A stretch of DNA of 9,449 bases from an uncultured Desulfuromonadales bacterium (GCA_947259685.1 CAMYNC010000196.1:1-9449); one strand, 5' to 3'. Numbered from the stretch's first letter, positions 1-7,401 are shown. Notes: generated by a model not told the origin, from the sequence alone. Made by a program: numbers and translations.

Positions 1-1
1 C

Positions 2-1015
2 GTTCAACCGCTGCAGCAACTGGCGCAGGGAGACCTGACCTTTGAGGCCCGCCCGCGTGACAACCGGGATGTTCTGCGCACTGCTCTGCAGCAGCTGGGA
101 GTCGACCTGAACCAGATGATCGCCCAGATTCAGACCACCGGCAACCAGATCGATGCCGGCAGCAGTCAGGTTTCCGACGCCAGCCAATCGTTGTCGCAAG
201 GCGCCACCGAATCGGCCGCTTCGCTGGAAGAGATCAGCAGTTCGATGAACGAGATCGGCTCACAAACCAAACAGAGCGCCGATCACGCCAACCAGGCCAA
301 CCTGCTGGCCACTGAGGCAGCTCAAGCAGCTCGAACCGGCAATGTCCAGATGACCAAGATGGTCGAAGCGATGAGCGAAATCAACGAAGCCGGACAGAGT
401 ATCAACAAGATCATCAAGGTGATCGACGAAATCGCCTTTCAAACTAATCTGCTCGCTTTGAATGCCGCAGTGGAAGCAGCCCGTGCCGGACAGCATGGCA
501 AGGGCTTTGCCGTGGTCGCTGAAGAGGTGCGCAACTTAGCCGCCCGGAGCGCCAAGGCGGCCAGTGAGACTGCCGACCTGATCGAGGGTTCGGTGGCAAA
601 AGCCGCCAATGGCACCCAGATCGCTGAGCGCACAGCTGAATCGTTGGACGGGATCGTCGGTGCCATTACCAAGGTTGACGATCTGCTCGGTGAGATCGCT
701 GCGGCCAGCAAAGAACAGGCGCAAGGGGTCTCGGAGATCACCCAGGGGCTTGGACAAATCGATCAGGTGATTCAGCAGAACACCGCCGGCGCAGAAGAGA
801 GCGCCGCCACCAGCGAAGAACTGTCCAGCCAGGCCGCCCAACTGCAGCAGATGCTGCAACGCTTCACCCTGAAGCAGGGCGTCGCCCAACCGTTGCCTGC
901 GGCGCCCGCACCAACGGCCAGCGAACCGAGCCAGGCCAGTATCGGCTGGAGCGATCTGGAAAGTCAGGCAGGCAACAGCCAACCGGAGCCTGATGAGCTG
1001 ATTAATCTGGATTGA
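2..1015 (+). CDS. Methyl-accepting chemotaxis protein, 3' part (HAMP end plus signalling domain)
   Basis: Chemoreceptor that relays ligand signals to CheA/CheW. The frame is open to the left edge, so the internal Met at 116 is not the start; 337 residues are visible. The first ~35 residues look like the end of a HAMP domain ([11 protein letters not shown], then a helix). Next comes a long coiled-coil signalling domain with the near-invariant hairpin tip at about 428-493 ([20 protein letters not shown]), followed by [16 protein letters not shown]. Flanking arms carry the Ala/Glu-Glu-rich patches typical of methylation sites ([26 protein letters not shown]). The sensor domain and membrane segments lie outside the window. 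After the coiled coil there is a Pro/Ala-rich linker and an acidic tail ending ELINLD; no CheR/CheB-tethering pentapeptide of the NWETF type is visible. Third positions are richer in G/C than in the genes to the right. Family assignment is secure; the ligand is unknown. Confidence 0.97.
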   Translation, partial: VQPLQQLAQGDLTFEARPRDNRDVLRTALQQLGVDLNQMIAQIQTTGNQIDAGSSQVSDASQSLSQGATESAASLEEISSSMNEIGSQTKQSADHANQANLLATEAAQAARTGNVQMTKMVEAMSEINEAGQSINKIIKVIDEIAFQTNLLALNAAVEAARAGQHGKGFAVVAEEVRNLAARSAKAASETADLIEGSVAKAANGTQIAERTAESLDGIVGAITKVDDLLGEIAAASKEQAQGVSEITQGLGQIDQVIQQNTAGAEESAATSEELSSQAAQLQQMLQRFTLKQGVAQPLPAAPAPTASEPSQASIGWSDLESQAGNSQPEPDELINLD

Positions 1016-1084
1016 TTCTTTTCCGGCTGACTGCCAGAAAAAAGGGCCGGAAACCGATAAACCAAGGCATTTTTACGTATTGAA

Positions 1085-1117
1085 AGCCCCCTTAACTGGC
1101 AAGAAGTTAAGGGGGCT
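1085..1117. terminator. Perfect 13-bp hairpin between convergent genes, likely bidirectional terminator
   Basis: The arms 1085-1097 (AGCCCCCTTAACT) and 1105-1117 pair without mismatch around the 7-base loop GGCAAGA. It lies 70 bases after the chemoreceptor stop and 95 bases after the stop of the minus-strand ATPase gene, so it can serve both. Neither side has a good T tract: AGTCCTTTC follows on plus and TTTCAATAC on minus. A weaker 8-bp inverted repeat (1020-1027 with 1046-1053, core CCGGC/GCCGG, 18-base loop) lies immediately after the chemoreceptor stop. Otherwise I see nothing in 1016-1211. Confidence 0.6.
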
Positions 1118-1211
1118 AGTCCTTTCAAGGGAAGGCTTTTGCAGGGAACTGAGAAGGGAGAGCGACCGGCCTAAAAAACTGAGCTGAAAAAGGGCGCAAA
1201 AACGCAGAATG

Positions 1212-2579
1212 CTATGATTGCAGCTTATGCATGAGTCCTGGCAGTGAGATGACCGTCACGTCATTGCCGACCGGAAATTCATCATTCCCACCATAGACGA
1301 TGTATTTTCTGGTTGCTCCCACGTCTTCGCAGGTTTGACTGAAATGTTTGCCCAGTTTGGGTGCCACGCCATGTTTGATTTCAATGGCCCAGATTTCTGA
1401 GGATGGTAGCTTGACCACAAGATCAATTTCTGCACCTGCGGCTGTACGATAAAAATAGGTTTCAGCGCGGCGAGGCAGGATTGAGTGAATATTCTCAATG
1501 ACGAAGCCTTCCCAGCTTTTCCCGAGCACCGGGTTGGACAATAAAGCGTCAAAGTTATCAATGCCCAGCAGGCGATGCAGGATGCCAGTATCACGGATAT
1601 AATAGCGCGAAGATTTCACCAGCCGCTTTTTAACATTGGCGTGCCATGGCTCCAATCGTCTGACAAGGAGCAGGTCGGTAAGAATATCTATATAATGGCG
1701 AACCGTCTTGCCATCGATTTCAAGATTGCCGCCAAGTTTTGAATGGTTCACCGGTTCACCCTGCAAGTGAGCTAACATGGTCCATAAGCGGCGCAATCTG
1801 TTTGCAGGTACCCGAAAACCCATTTGCGGAACATCCCGCTCCAAATAAGTGCGGATCAGATCTTCGAGCCAGTCCATGGCCATGCCATCATCGCCGGCCA
1901 GATAGCTGTTCGGAAAACCGCCTCTGAGCCAGAGTTTTTGGTGATCATTCTTACCTTCTCCAACCTCCAACAGATTAAAACCACTCATTTCAAGGTAGCG
2001 GATCCGTCCAGCTAAACTCTCAGAGGACTGGCGCAGCAAAGCCATCGAGGCAGAGCCCAGCATCAGAAATTGGCCGTATTTTCTGCCCTGCTCTCTGTTT
2101 TGGTCGATAAGACCACGTAAAACCTTAAACAGATCGGGGGCACGCTGAATCTCGTCCAGAATGATGAGTTTATCGCTATGGCCACCCAAATAGCTGCTTG
2201 GATCGCTCAGCTTTAACAAGTCTTCCGGGGCTTCCAGGTCCAGATAGATTGAATTCTGGCCTTTGGCTAACGCCTTTGCAAGGGTAGTTTTACCTACCTG
2301 GCGCGGACCAAGAAGCGCCACAGTGGGCACCTGCTCGATATTTTTCTGCAGCCTGGCTGTAATCCATCGCGTCAACATACCTTGCATATTGGGAGACAGA
2401 CTACGAAAATGCAAGGCAAATTTATATCGACCATCTTCTGACCACAGCGAAAGTGGGTAGTGCAACAGAAACTCGTCCAGCTCCAAGGCTTTGCGCAGAT
2501 CATTTTCCAGGGTGAGCCGTTCGCTGGTGGCTGTATTCAGGGATTCCTTGTAAAACTGTAGACAAAAAAAAATAGACAT
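1212..2579 (-). CDS. AAA_14/DUF4143 family ATPase with an extra, EAL-like N-terminus
   Basis: Member of the large group of poorly understood prokaryotic P-loop ATPases with a C-terminal DUF4143 region; the cellular role is unknown. In the 455-residue frame, Walker A is GPRQVGKTT at 91-99, Walker B is LIILDEIQ at 138-145, and a sensor-like segment is LMLGSASMALL at 172-182. The DUF4143 part runs from about 240 to 405 and ends in GAEIDLVV (382-389) and AIEIKHG (398-404), the D...ExK arrangement of a PD-(D/E)XK nuclease-like fold. Family members normally begin shortly before the P-loop with something like MLTRWI. That matches Met68 (codon 2376-2378) or Met65 (2385-2387), so the true start may be there rather than at 2579. 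Neither upstream Met has a strong ribosome binding site; AAGG just before Met68 is too close to be ideal. Residues 8-41 resemble an EAL-domain protein (separate entry). Such ATPases are often laterally acquired. Confidence 0.9.
   Translation of the reverse strand: MSIFFCLQFYKESLNTATSERLTLENDLRKALELDEFLLHYPLSLWSEDGRYKFALHFRSLSPNMQGMLTRWITARLQKNIEQVPTVALLGPRQVGKTTLAKALAKGQNSIYLDLEAPEDLLKLSDPSSYLGGHSDKLIILDEIQRAPDLFKVLRGLIDQNREQGRKYGQFLMLGSASMALLRQSSESLAGRIRYLEMSGFNLLEVGEGKNDHQKLWLRGGFPNSYLAGDDGMAMDWLEDLIRTYLERDVPQMGFRVPANRLRRLWTMLAHLQGEPVNHSKLGGNLEIDGKTVRHYIDILTDLLLVRRLEPWHANVKKRLVKSSRYYIRDTGILHRLLGIDNFDALLSNPVLGKSWEGFVIENIHSILPRRAETYFYRTAAGAEIDLVVKLPSSEIWAIEIKHGVAPKLGKHFSQTCEDVGATRKYIVYGGNDEFPVGNDVTVISLPGLMHKLQS
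2457..2558 (-). pseudogene. Remnant of a GGDEF-EAL type protein (linker and EAL start)
   Basis: The translation includes FYKESLN, SERLTLENDLRKALE and DEFLLHY. This is the usual pattern joining a GGDEF domain to an EAL c-di-GMP phosphodiesterase: the tail of GGDEF, then RLxLExxLRxAL, then EFxLHYQP. The match stops after HY, where QP and the rest of the EAL domain should follow; the EAL, NxxE and DDFG catalytic motifs are all absent. The stretch is in frame with the ATPase, so it is now read as the N-terminus of the longer ATPase frame, or lies in its 5' leader if translation starts at Met65 or Met68. I infer a deletion or insertion joint near 2455. Family resemblance is judged from memory of the consensus, not an alignment. 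Confidence 0.65.
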
Positions 2580-2636
2580 GATATTTTTAATAAATCTTAA
2601 TTATATATCGCTACTCTTACGTTTGGGTATATCCAT
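2580..2636. promoter_or_regulatory. AT-rich divergent gap between ATPase and membrane kinase genes
   Basis: These 57 bases must hold the start signals of both divergent genes unless the ATPase is transcribed from inside the remnant. On the minus strand a perfect -10 box TATAAT occupies 2605-2600, about 20 bases before the ATG at 2579; no recognisable -35 lies 16-18 bases upstream. On the plus strand TTATATAT at 2601-2608 overlaps the same site and could be a -10 for the kinase. A weak GGG (2625-2627) precedes the kinase ATG. Two overlapping -10 boxes would mean mutual interference, but both calls are tentative. Confidence 0.35.
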
Positions 2637-4223
2637 ATGTTTATTGCCGATAAAAAGCTTAAGCGTTTATTACTATTTTCAATCCTGATCGCCTTAGCAA
2701 TGCCGTTGATCAATGTTTTTCTCATCTACCCTAAATTTACAGTCCAGCTGGAAAGGAATATCGAGGATTCTGCCCTTAGGCTGGCTCACCATATTGAGAG
2801 AGAGCTTCAAGAAGTTGATGGGTGGTCTTTTGTCCATGACGGCGGAACTCCCAGCCCTGAAGCGATCCATTTGCTGCAGAACTACAAAAATGACTTCGAA
2901 TTGCGAAAAATGAAGATATTTTCCGCCTCAGGACTGACAGTCTACTCAACAGAGGAATCGGATGTTGGCAAAATAAATAACAAAGATTATTTCCATCAGA
3001 TCGTTGCCAAAGGTCGGCTTTTTTCAAAGCTGGTCAAAAAACAAACCCCTTCCCTGGAAGGCAAGATGCAACAGGCGGATGTGATCGAAACCTATGTTCC
3101 TATTATGAAGGCTGGTCAGTTCATGGCCGCTTTTGAGCTGTATTACGATATTACCAAACAGATCAAAGCTCTTGACCGGGTCATTTTCTTCGCGTCAATT
3201 CTGCCCTTTGCCGTATCTGGCTTCCTGTTGCTAATGCTGGTCTGGGGAATGCGCAGCCTGGATAAGAGTATCACTGTTCAAAAATGCACAGAGCAAAAAC
3301 TGAAAGGCTCTTTGGATCAGCTCGCCGAACAAAAACAACGTCTGGATCAACAGCATTCTGAACTGATTGAGGCCCATGATCAGCTGAAAATGGCGCAATC
3401 ACAAATTCTACAGCGGGAAAAGATGGCTTCGGTCGGCCAACTGGCGGCAGGGGTTGCCCATGAAATCAATAACCCGATGGGATTTATAGCCGGTAACCTG
3501 CGGTCACTACAGAAGTACATGAAGAAGTTCCTCGGCTATCAAACAGAGGTGCAAAAGCTCTATAAGCAGCTCACCGAAGCGCAACAGGCGGAGATCAAAC
3601 AGCTGCGTAAAGGGGCAAAGATCGATTTCATGCTTGAAGATATCCCGGATCTGCTCGAAGAGTCTTTGGATGGGGCTGACCGCGTCAAGGATATCGTGCA
3701 AAACTTAAAGAGTTTTTCCCATGTTGACGCTGCAGAGTACAAACCCTCAGACCTGAATGAGTGCCTGGAAAGCACCATCAAAATTATCTGGAATGAGCTG
3801 AAATACAAAGTGACCCTGGATAAAGATTATGGCGACTTACCCCTGGTACCTTGTTATCCGCAGCAGCTCAACCAGGTCTTTATGAATATTCTGCTCAACG
3901 CTTCTCACGCAATTGAGACCGCGGGAGTCGTTGAAATGAAGACCTGGGCAGATCATGAGAAGGCTTATGTGACGATCCGCGATAATGGTTGCGGAATTCC
4001 CGAAGAACTCCATAAGCGGATTTTCGAGCCATTTTTTACCACCAAGGATGTTGGCCAGGGAACCGGGCTGGGAATGAGTATCGCCTACGATATCATTTCG
4101 GGCCACCAAGGGGGAATCAACGTACAGAGCACACCGGGGGAAGGCACCGTATTTACCATTTATCTGCCTTTACAAGGCGTAGCGGCTCAGAGTGGATTGT
4201 CGCCAACATCTAATACCTTGTAA
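2637..4223 (+). CDS. Membrane sensor histidine kinase with extracytoplasmic Cache-like domain
   Basis: A 528-residue inner-membrane kinase. Residues 11-31 and about 182-204 are hydrophobic membrane segments. Between them a ~150-residue sensor carries [22 protein letters not shown] and ETYVPIM, the pattern of a PAS-like Cache (PDC) domain that binds small ligands outside the cytoplasm. No HAMP domain is evident; a coiled coil (about 212-260) leads to the dimerisation helix with phospho-acceptor His275 in [11 protein letters not shown]. The ATP-binding domain is complete: N box around [18 protein letters not shown] (409-426), G1 DNGCGIP (449-455), F box FEPFF (463-467), and G2 GQGTGLGMS (473-481). 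No receiver is attached and no regulator follows on this strand, so it is an orphan here. Its core closely resembles that of the kinase at 8249-9448. Only a weak TGGG precedes the ATG, but the membrane segment follows at once, supporting this start. Ligand and partner are unknown. Confidence 0.95.
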   Translation: MFIADKKLKRLLLFSILIALAMPLINVFLIYPKFTVQLERNIEDSALRLAHHIERELQEVDGWSFVHDGGTPSPEAIHLLQNYKNDFELRKMKIFSASGLTVYSTEESDVGKINNKDYFHQIVAKGRLFSKLVKKQTPSLEGKMQQADVIETYVPIMKAGQFMAAFELYYDITKQIKALDRVIFFASILPFAVSGFLLLMLVWGMRSLDKSITVQKCTEQKLKGSLDQLAEQKQRLDQQHSELIEAHDQLKMAQSQILQREKMASVGQLAAGVAHEINNPMGFIAGNLRSLQKYMKKFLGYQTEVQKLYKQLTEAQQAEIKQLRKGAKIDFMLEDIPDLLEESLDGADRVKDIVQNLKSFSHVDAAEYKPSDLNECLESTIKIIWNELKYKVTLDKDYGDLPLVPCYPQQLNQVFMNILLNASHAIETAGVVEMKTWADHEKAYVTIRDNGCGIPEELHKRIFEPFFTTKDVGQGTGLGMSIAYDIISGHQGGINVQSTPGEGTVFTIYLPLQGVAAQSGLSPTSNTL

Positions 4224-4260
4224 ATGTTGAGTGCCACGAACTGGTGGCACTCAACATTTA
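4221..4260. terminator. Perfect 17-bp hairpin beginning at the kinase stop codon
   Basis: The arms 4221-4237 (TAAATGTTGAGTGCCAC) and 4244-4260 pair with no mismatch around the six-base loop GAACTG. The first three bases of the stem are the TAA stop of the upstream kinase. The structure lies between convergent genes, so a bidirectional terminator is the simplest reading, but no T tract follows on either side (GTCATTG on plus; CAAGGTATT on minus). The rest of the gap, 4261-4371, is AT-rich and shows only a small TTTATT/AATAAA repeat at 4288-4302. Confidence 0.6.
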
Positions 4261-4371
4261 GTCATTGTTCTAATCATCACGTTTGGATTTATTTTCAATA
4301 AATTTGTTGTTGAAATTGGGACAAAGAAAAATGACTTACGATAATTGTTGGTATATTGCAATTACCGTCAA

Positions 4372-5814
4372 TCAGGCTTGCGCTTTTTCCATCCCGGCCG
4401 AATAAATCCAGTAATTATTTTTCGATCTGTTTTTAACCTGATACATAGCATCATCGGCCATCTGAATTAACTCTTCAGGGTCCTCGGAATGATCCGGGAA
4501 GAGGCTAACCCCGACACTTGCTCCCAGTTGACATGAAAGGCCATCGATTTCAATCGATGAGCTGACGGAAGCGATGATTCGATTGGTGACCAGCGCGACG
4601 GAATCGGTATCACGAACCTCTTGCAGGACAACAATAAATTCATCCCCCCCAACCCTGGCGACAAGATCTGAGGCGCGCACCGCTTTGCTGAGGCGCTTTG
4701 CGGTTTTTTGCAGCACAACATCACCGACGGCATGACCAAAATTATCATTGATCGGCTTGAAGTTATCCAGGTCAATAAACAGAAGGGCCGCTTTGGTCTG
4801 ATTCCGTTTTGCCAGCGCCAGCATTTTTTCAAACTGAACCGGCAGCAGATTGCGATTCGGCAAACCGGTTAAACTGTCATGGGTCGCCATATGTTTAATG
4901 GAATCTTCCAGCTTTTTTCGCTCGGTGATATCCCGCAAGGTTGCTACTAAGGCAGCCTGGCCCTGCCAATGAGTTTCCGCTACGCGCATCTCAGCGATTA
5001 TCATTGATGATTCTTGGGGCGAAAAAGTCAACTCCATTGCCTCCCCTAGAGCGACCGGATAGCCAAAAGGGCCCCCTAGCAGGTCCTCCCTGGATCGACC
5101 AAAAAAGGTTGCAGCCGCCTGATTAATAAATAGAATGTTTCCATTTTTCTCCAGGATTACGATCCCATCCAGACTTCGTTCAACAATTGCAGAAAAGGTT
5201 TCCTGGCTGGCCAACAATTCAGCCTCAACCTTTTTCCGCTTGCTCACATCCATGAAACTGGCGAGGAAAAAATCATTGTTGCTCAAGCAGATACTGGCAA
5301 CGGCAAGCTGAACAATTCTTTGCTGCCCCGATCTGTCCCGCAACAGAAGTTCGGTATTGTCCTCCCACCCCTCTAAAATGATCTGATTTTTTTCTGGAGG
5401 TGCGTTTTTCAGTGAAAAGAAATACTGTTGAAAGCCAGTCTGGGAGATATTTTCAATTCGGCCATCCAGCAATGAACAAGCAGCGGCATTCGCATCGACA
5501 ATGGTGTAACTGTCTTTTTTAATCAGCATTACACCTGTTTGAACCGTAGAATAGATCAAGGCATTCTTCTGGCTCTCTTCATAACGCTCCAACTGTTCAC
5601 GGCGAATTGCTGAAACCTTTTCGAGGGCTTGATTTATACTCTGAACCAACGTCTTTTTCTCAATCGGTTTCGTCAGGTAATTAACCACCCCCAAACGCAT
5701 TGCATCGATGGCGGTATCGAGCTCGCCCCAACCGGTCATAACAATATACTGGGTATCAAAAGGAAGGATTTTTTGGGCTTCGGCGATAAATTCGAGGCCG
5801 CTCATCCCGACCAT
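4372..5814 (-). CDS. Diguanylate cyclase (truncated receiver-PAS-PAS-GGDEF)
   Basis: Makes c-di-GMP from two GTP in the cytoplasm. The first ~65 residues are the back half of a receiver domain: GMSGLEFI, conserved Thr27 (VMTGWG) and Lys49 (YLTKPI). Two PAS domains follow (about 85-192 and 205-297, each ending in a DxxxRK-like linker), then GGDEF (about 305-475). Active-site motif GGDEF is intact at 389-393, FIDLDNFKPINDNFGH at 346-361 is typical, and the inhibitory RxxD site (Arg380-Asp383) sits the usual five residues upstream. The start is the problem: the only in-frame ATG cuts off the receiver's phospho-Asp and acidic pocket. The frame upstream still reads VDVILSDLK (Asp codon 5821-5823), then loses receiver character and meets a stop near 5886, with no ATG, GTG or TTG and no well-placed ribosome binding site. 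A conserved receiver Pro is Val here (KMVGM). This is a 5'-truncated gene; the cyclase domain could work if expressed. Confidence 0.85.
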   Translation of the reverse strand: MVGMSGLEFIAEAQKILPFDTQYIVMTGWGELDTAIDAMRLGVVNYLTKPIEKKTLVQSINQALEKVSAIRREQLERYEESQKNALIYSTVQTGVMLIKKDSYTIVDANAAACSLLDGRIENISQTGFQQYFFSLKNAPPEKNQIILEGWEDNTELLLRDRSGQQRIVQLAVASICLSNNDFFLASFMDVSKRKKVEAELLASQETFSAIVERSLDGIVILEKNGNILFINQAAATFFGRSREDLLGGPFGYPVALGEAMELTFSPQESSMIIAEMRVAETHWQGQAALVATLRDITERKKLEDSIKHMATHDSLTGLPNRNLLPVQFEKMLALAKRNQTKAALLFIDLDNFKPINDNFGHAVGDVVLQKTAKRLSKAVRASDLVARVGGDEFIVVLQEVRDTDSVALVTNRIIASVSSSIEIDGLSCQLGASVGVSLFPDHSEDPEELIQMADDAMYQVKNRSKNNYWIYSAGMEKAQA

Positions 5815-6056
5815 CTTAAGATCAGAAAGAATGACATCGACAGGTGAAACCTCCGATGGTCTAAAGTTTACCCAATCGTTGTGTTATTAAATTTGCGTTC
5901 TGCCCAAGGCAAAGTAACTTTGAGCAATAAATCGATCGCGGAGCCTTCATTACAAGGTTAAAGGGTGGAGGCCCGAAGAATTGGTCCATATGCCACTAGT
6001 CAACAATGCCTATAAACTGCTCATTCAATAGCTGATAGGCGCCTGCTTACAACTCG
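5815..6056. other. Gene-free stretch upstream of the truncated cyclase, possible insertion or deletion scar
   Basis: I find no recognisable gene. Bases 5815 to about 5840 still encode receiver sequence in the cyclase frame. Beyond that no frame on the minus strand continues the receiver's first half (no VDDE-type motif). A minus-strand frame at 5989-5861 could encode 42 residues beginning MDQFFGPPPFNL, which I do not recognise. A plus-strand frame ending at a TAA near 5960 reads NLRSAQGKVTLSNKSIAEP, also unrecognised. A 6-bp inverted repeat GCCTAT/ATAGGC (6008-6013, 6035-6040) follows the HD-GYP stop and is too weak to call a terminator. GGAGG on the minus strand (5854-5850) is not suitably spaced from any start in the cyclase frame. 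Confidence 0.5.
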
Positions 6057-7388
6057 CTATTCATTTTTGCGGATCACCACGGATATCTCTCGTTCAAAGG
6101 GGTCTATTTTATAGCAACGCCTCATTGCTTCGATGGCTGTTTCGTCAAAAACTGTGCCTTTTTTAAGCATCAAGGCGCCTGTGCCGCTATGTAAATCCTC
6201 AAGAAGTTGCATGCCAACTTCAAGATCTTTGGGAGAAACCTTGAGTTCAAGAAACTCGGAAGTAATATCGAGGAAGCTGCATATTTCGCGAGCGCCTTCT
6301 TCAAGGGGAATGCGCAATGCCGGGTCGAGCGCCTTCCCCCATTGCTGACTTATTTCTTCAATAGCTGAATTTAAAGCATCTGACTCTGGGTATTTACTCA
6401 GCAGTCTTTCGAACATATCAGCTGCGCAAATCAGTCGTGCCCCGAGGGGGATTCTTTCCCCTCTGAGTTTTTCGGGAAACCCCATCCCATCAAAGCGTTC
6501 GTGATGATGGCGGATCAGAATGCCGATTTCGCGCAAATCTGGGACCGAATCTATTGCTGTTTGTCCACGGACAACATGTTTCTGATATTCCAGTAGCTCA
6601 TTCTTATCAAAATCCTTGATCGGTTTCGCCAACAAGCTGTCCGACATGCCAATCTTTCCGATATCATGCAACAAACTTGCATTGCGATACTTCCCCCTTT
6701 CTTCAACGGGCAAGTCCAGCTTCCCGGCCATAGCGGTGACCAACTCAGCGACATTACGACTGTGGTCGGGGGCACCTCGATCCCGCATCTCTATCAGGCT
6801 TGAAAGGGCCTCTATAATTCCATCAAAACTATTGCGCAATAACTTATTGCTTCTGACCAAAGCAGTATTTTTTTCCAGAATTTGTGAGGTTTGCTCAAGT
6901 ACTCTCTGTTTAAGCCTTTTATTCCAGTCCTGTAACTCCTTATTTTGTTTGGCGACCAGGGTGTTGAGCCGCTTATTTTCAGCCACCAGCCAGAATCCAC
7001 GGGCGGCCTCGGCAACAACCTGTAACAACTCATCATCTTTCCAGGGTTTGGTCAGATAGCGAAAAACGGCGCCTTGATTGATGGCGCCGATCGAAGCTTC
7101 AATGTCAGCATAACCGGTAAGCAGAATCCTGATGGCGTCTGGGAGTTCTTTCCGAGCTTTGGAGAGAAACTCAACACCGGTCATCTCAGGCATCCGCTGA
7201 TCGGAGATGATCACCCCAATCTCCGGTTCTTCTTTGATCAATTCAAGAGCATCTGCGCCGGAACTTGCCGTATAAACATCGTAGTGGTCGAACTCAAGCA
7301 ATAATCTTCGCAAAGCTTTGGTGATGTTGACTTCATCATCAACCAGCAGGATTTTTATCACGACATCTTCTGGGATTTCATTACTCAT
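6057..7388 (-). CDS. Response regulator with HD-GYP c-di-GMP phosphodiesterase domain (RpfG type)
   Basis: Predicted cytoplasmic enzyme degrading c-di-GMP under phosphorylation control. With the ATG at 7388 it has 443 residues. The receiver (about 10-130) is complete: acidic pair Asp17-Asp18 (LLVDDE), phospho-Asp63 (IISDQRMPEM), Thr91 (LLTGYAD) and Lys114 (YLTKPW). A coiled coil (about 140-185) leads to the HD-GYP domain: HSRNVAEL (His209), LLHDIGKIG (His241-Asp242), HVVRGQ (His271), HHERFDGMGFP (His295 to Pro305) and CAADMF (Asp324). The tyrosine of GYP is Phe, and the usual DALTxxRPYR segment after the last Asp is replaced by ERLLSKYP; the likely metal ligands are nevertheless kept. A C-terminal extension (VGMQLLEDLHSGTGALMLKK) is common in this type. 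I chose 7388 over an in-frame TTG at 7418 because GGGGAG lies seven bases before this ATG. It is 64 bases after the receiver-PAS gene, probably the same transcript. Confidence 0.93.
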   Translation of the reverse strand: MSNEIPEDVVIKILLVDDEVNITKALRRLLLEFDHYDVYTASSGADALELIKEEPEIGVIISDQRMPEMTGVEFLSKARKELPDAIRILLTGYADIEASIGAINQGAVFRYLTKPWKDDELLQVVAEAARGFWLVAENKRLNTLVAKQNKELQDWNKRLKQRVLEQTSQILEKNTALVRSNKLLRNSFDGIIEALSSLIEMRDRGAPDHSRNVAELVTAMAGKLDLPVEERGKYRNASLLHDIGKIGMSDSLLAKPIKDFDKNELLEYQKHVVRGQTAIDSVPDLREIGILIRHHHERFDGMGFPEKLRGERIPLGARLICAADMFERLLSKYPESDALNSAIEEISQQWGKALDPALRIPLEEGAREICSFLDITSEFLELKVSPKDLEVGMQLLEDLHSGTGALMLKKGTVFDETAIEAMRRCYKIDPFEREISVVIRKNE

Positions 7389-7395
7389 CAAAAAG

Positions 7396-7401
7396 CTCCC
7401 C
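7396..7401 (-). promoter_or_regulatory. Ribosome binding site GGGGAG deciding the HD-GYP start
   Basis: GGGGAG reads on the minus strand at 7401-7396 with a seven-base spacer to the ATG at 7388. It supports that start over the TTG ten codons upstream. Part of it lies in a small CCGG-TTTAG-CCGG hairpin (7400-7412), probably too short to matter. Confidence 0.65.

Noticed and set aside
439..982. Minus-strand frames of 100 and 148 residues across the chemoreceptor
   Set aside because: They mirror the repetitive coiled-coil codons of the real gene, and their translations show no family features.
116..1015. Met at 116 as the chemoreceptor start
   Set aside because: The frame is open to base 2 and the upstream codons encode HAMP-like sequence.
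4244..4260. TGGCAC in the 17-bp hairpin as a sigma-54 promoter -24 element
   Set aside because: No TTGC-type -12 element follows at the right distance; the match comes from the palindrome.
2457..4500. The EAL remnant as the lost C-terminus of the GGDEF cyclase, split by insertion of the membrane kinase
   Set aside because: The orientation fits, but the cyclase already ends with its own version of the same segment (IYSAGMEKAQA), which would align with the remnant's QFYKESLNTAT. The two overlap and differ, so they come from different genes.
6008..6040. Terminator after the HD-GYP gene
   Set aside because: Only six outer base pairs, a 21-base interior with a few scattered pairs, and no T tract.
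6616..7059. 147-residue plus-strand frame inside the HD-GYP gene
   Set aside because: It is antisense to a well-supported receiver/HD-GYP coding region and has no recognisable domain.
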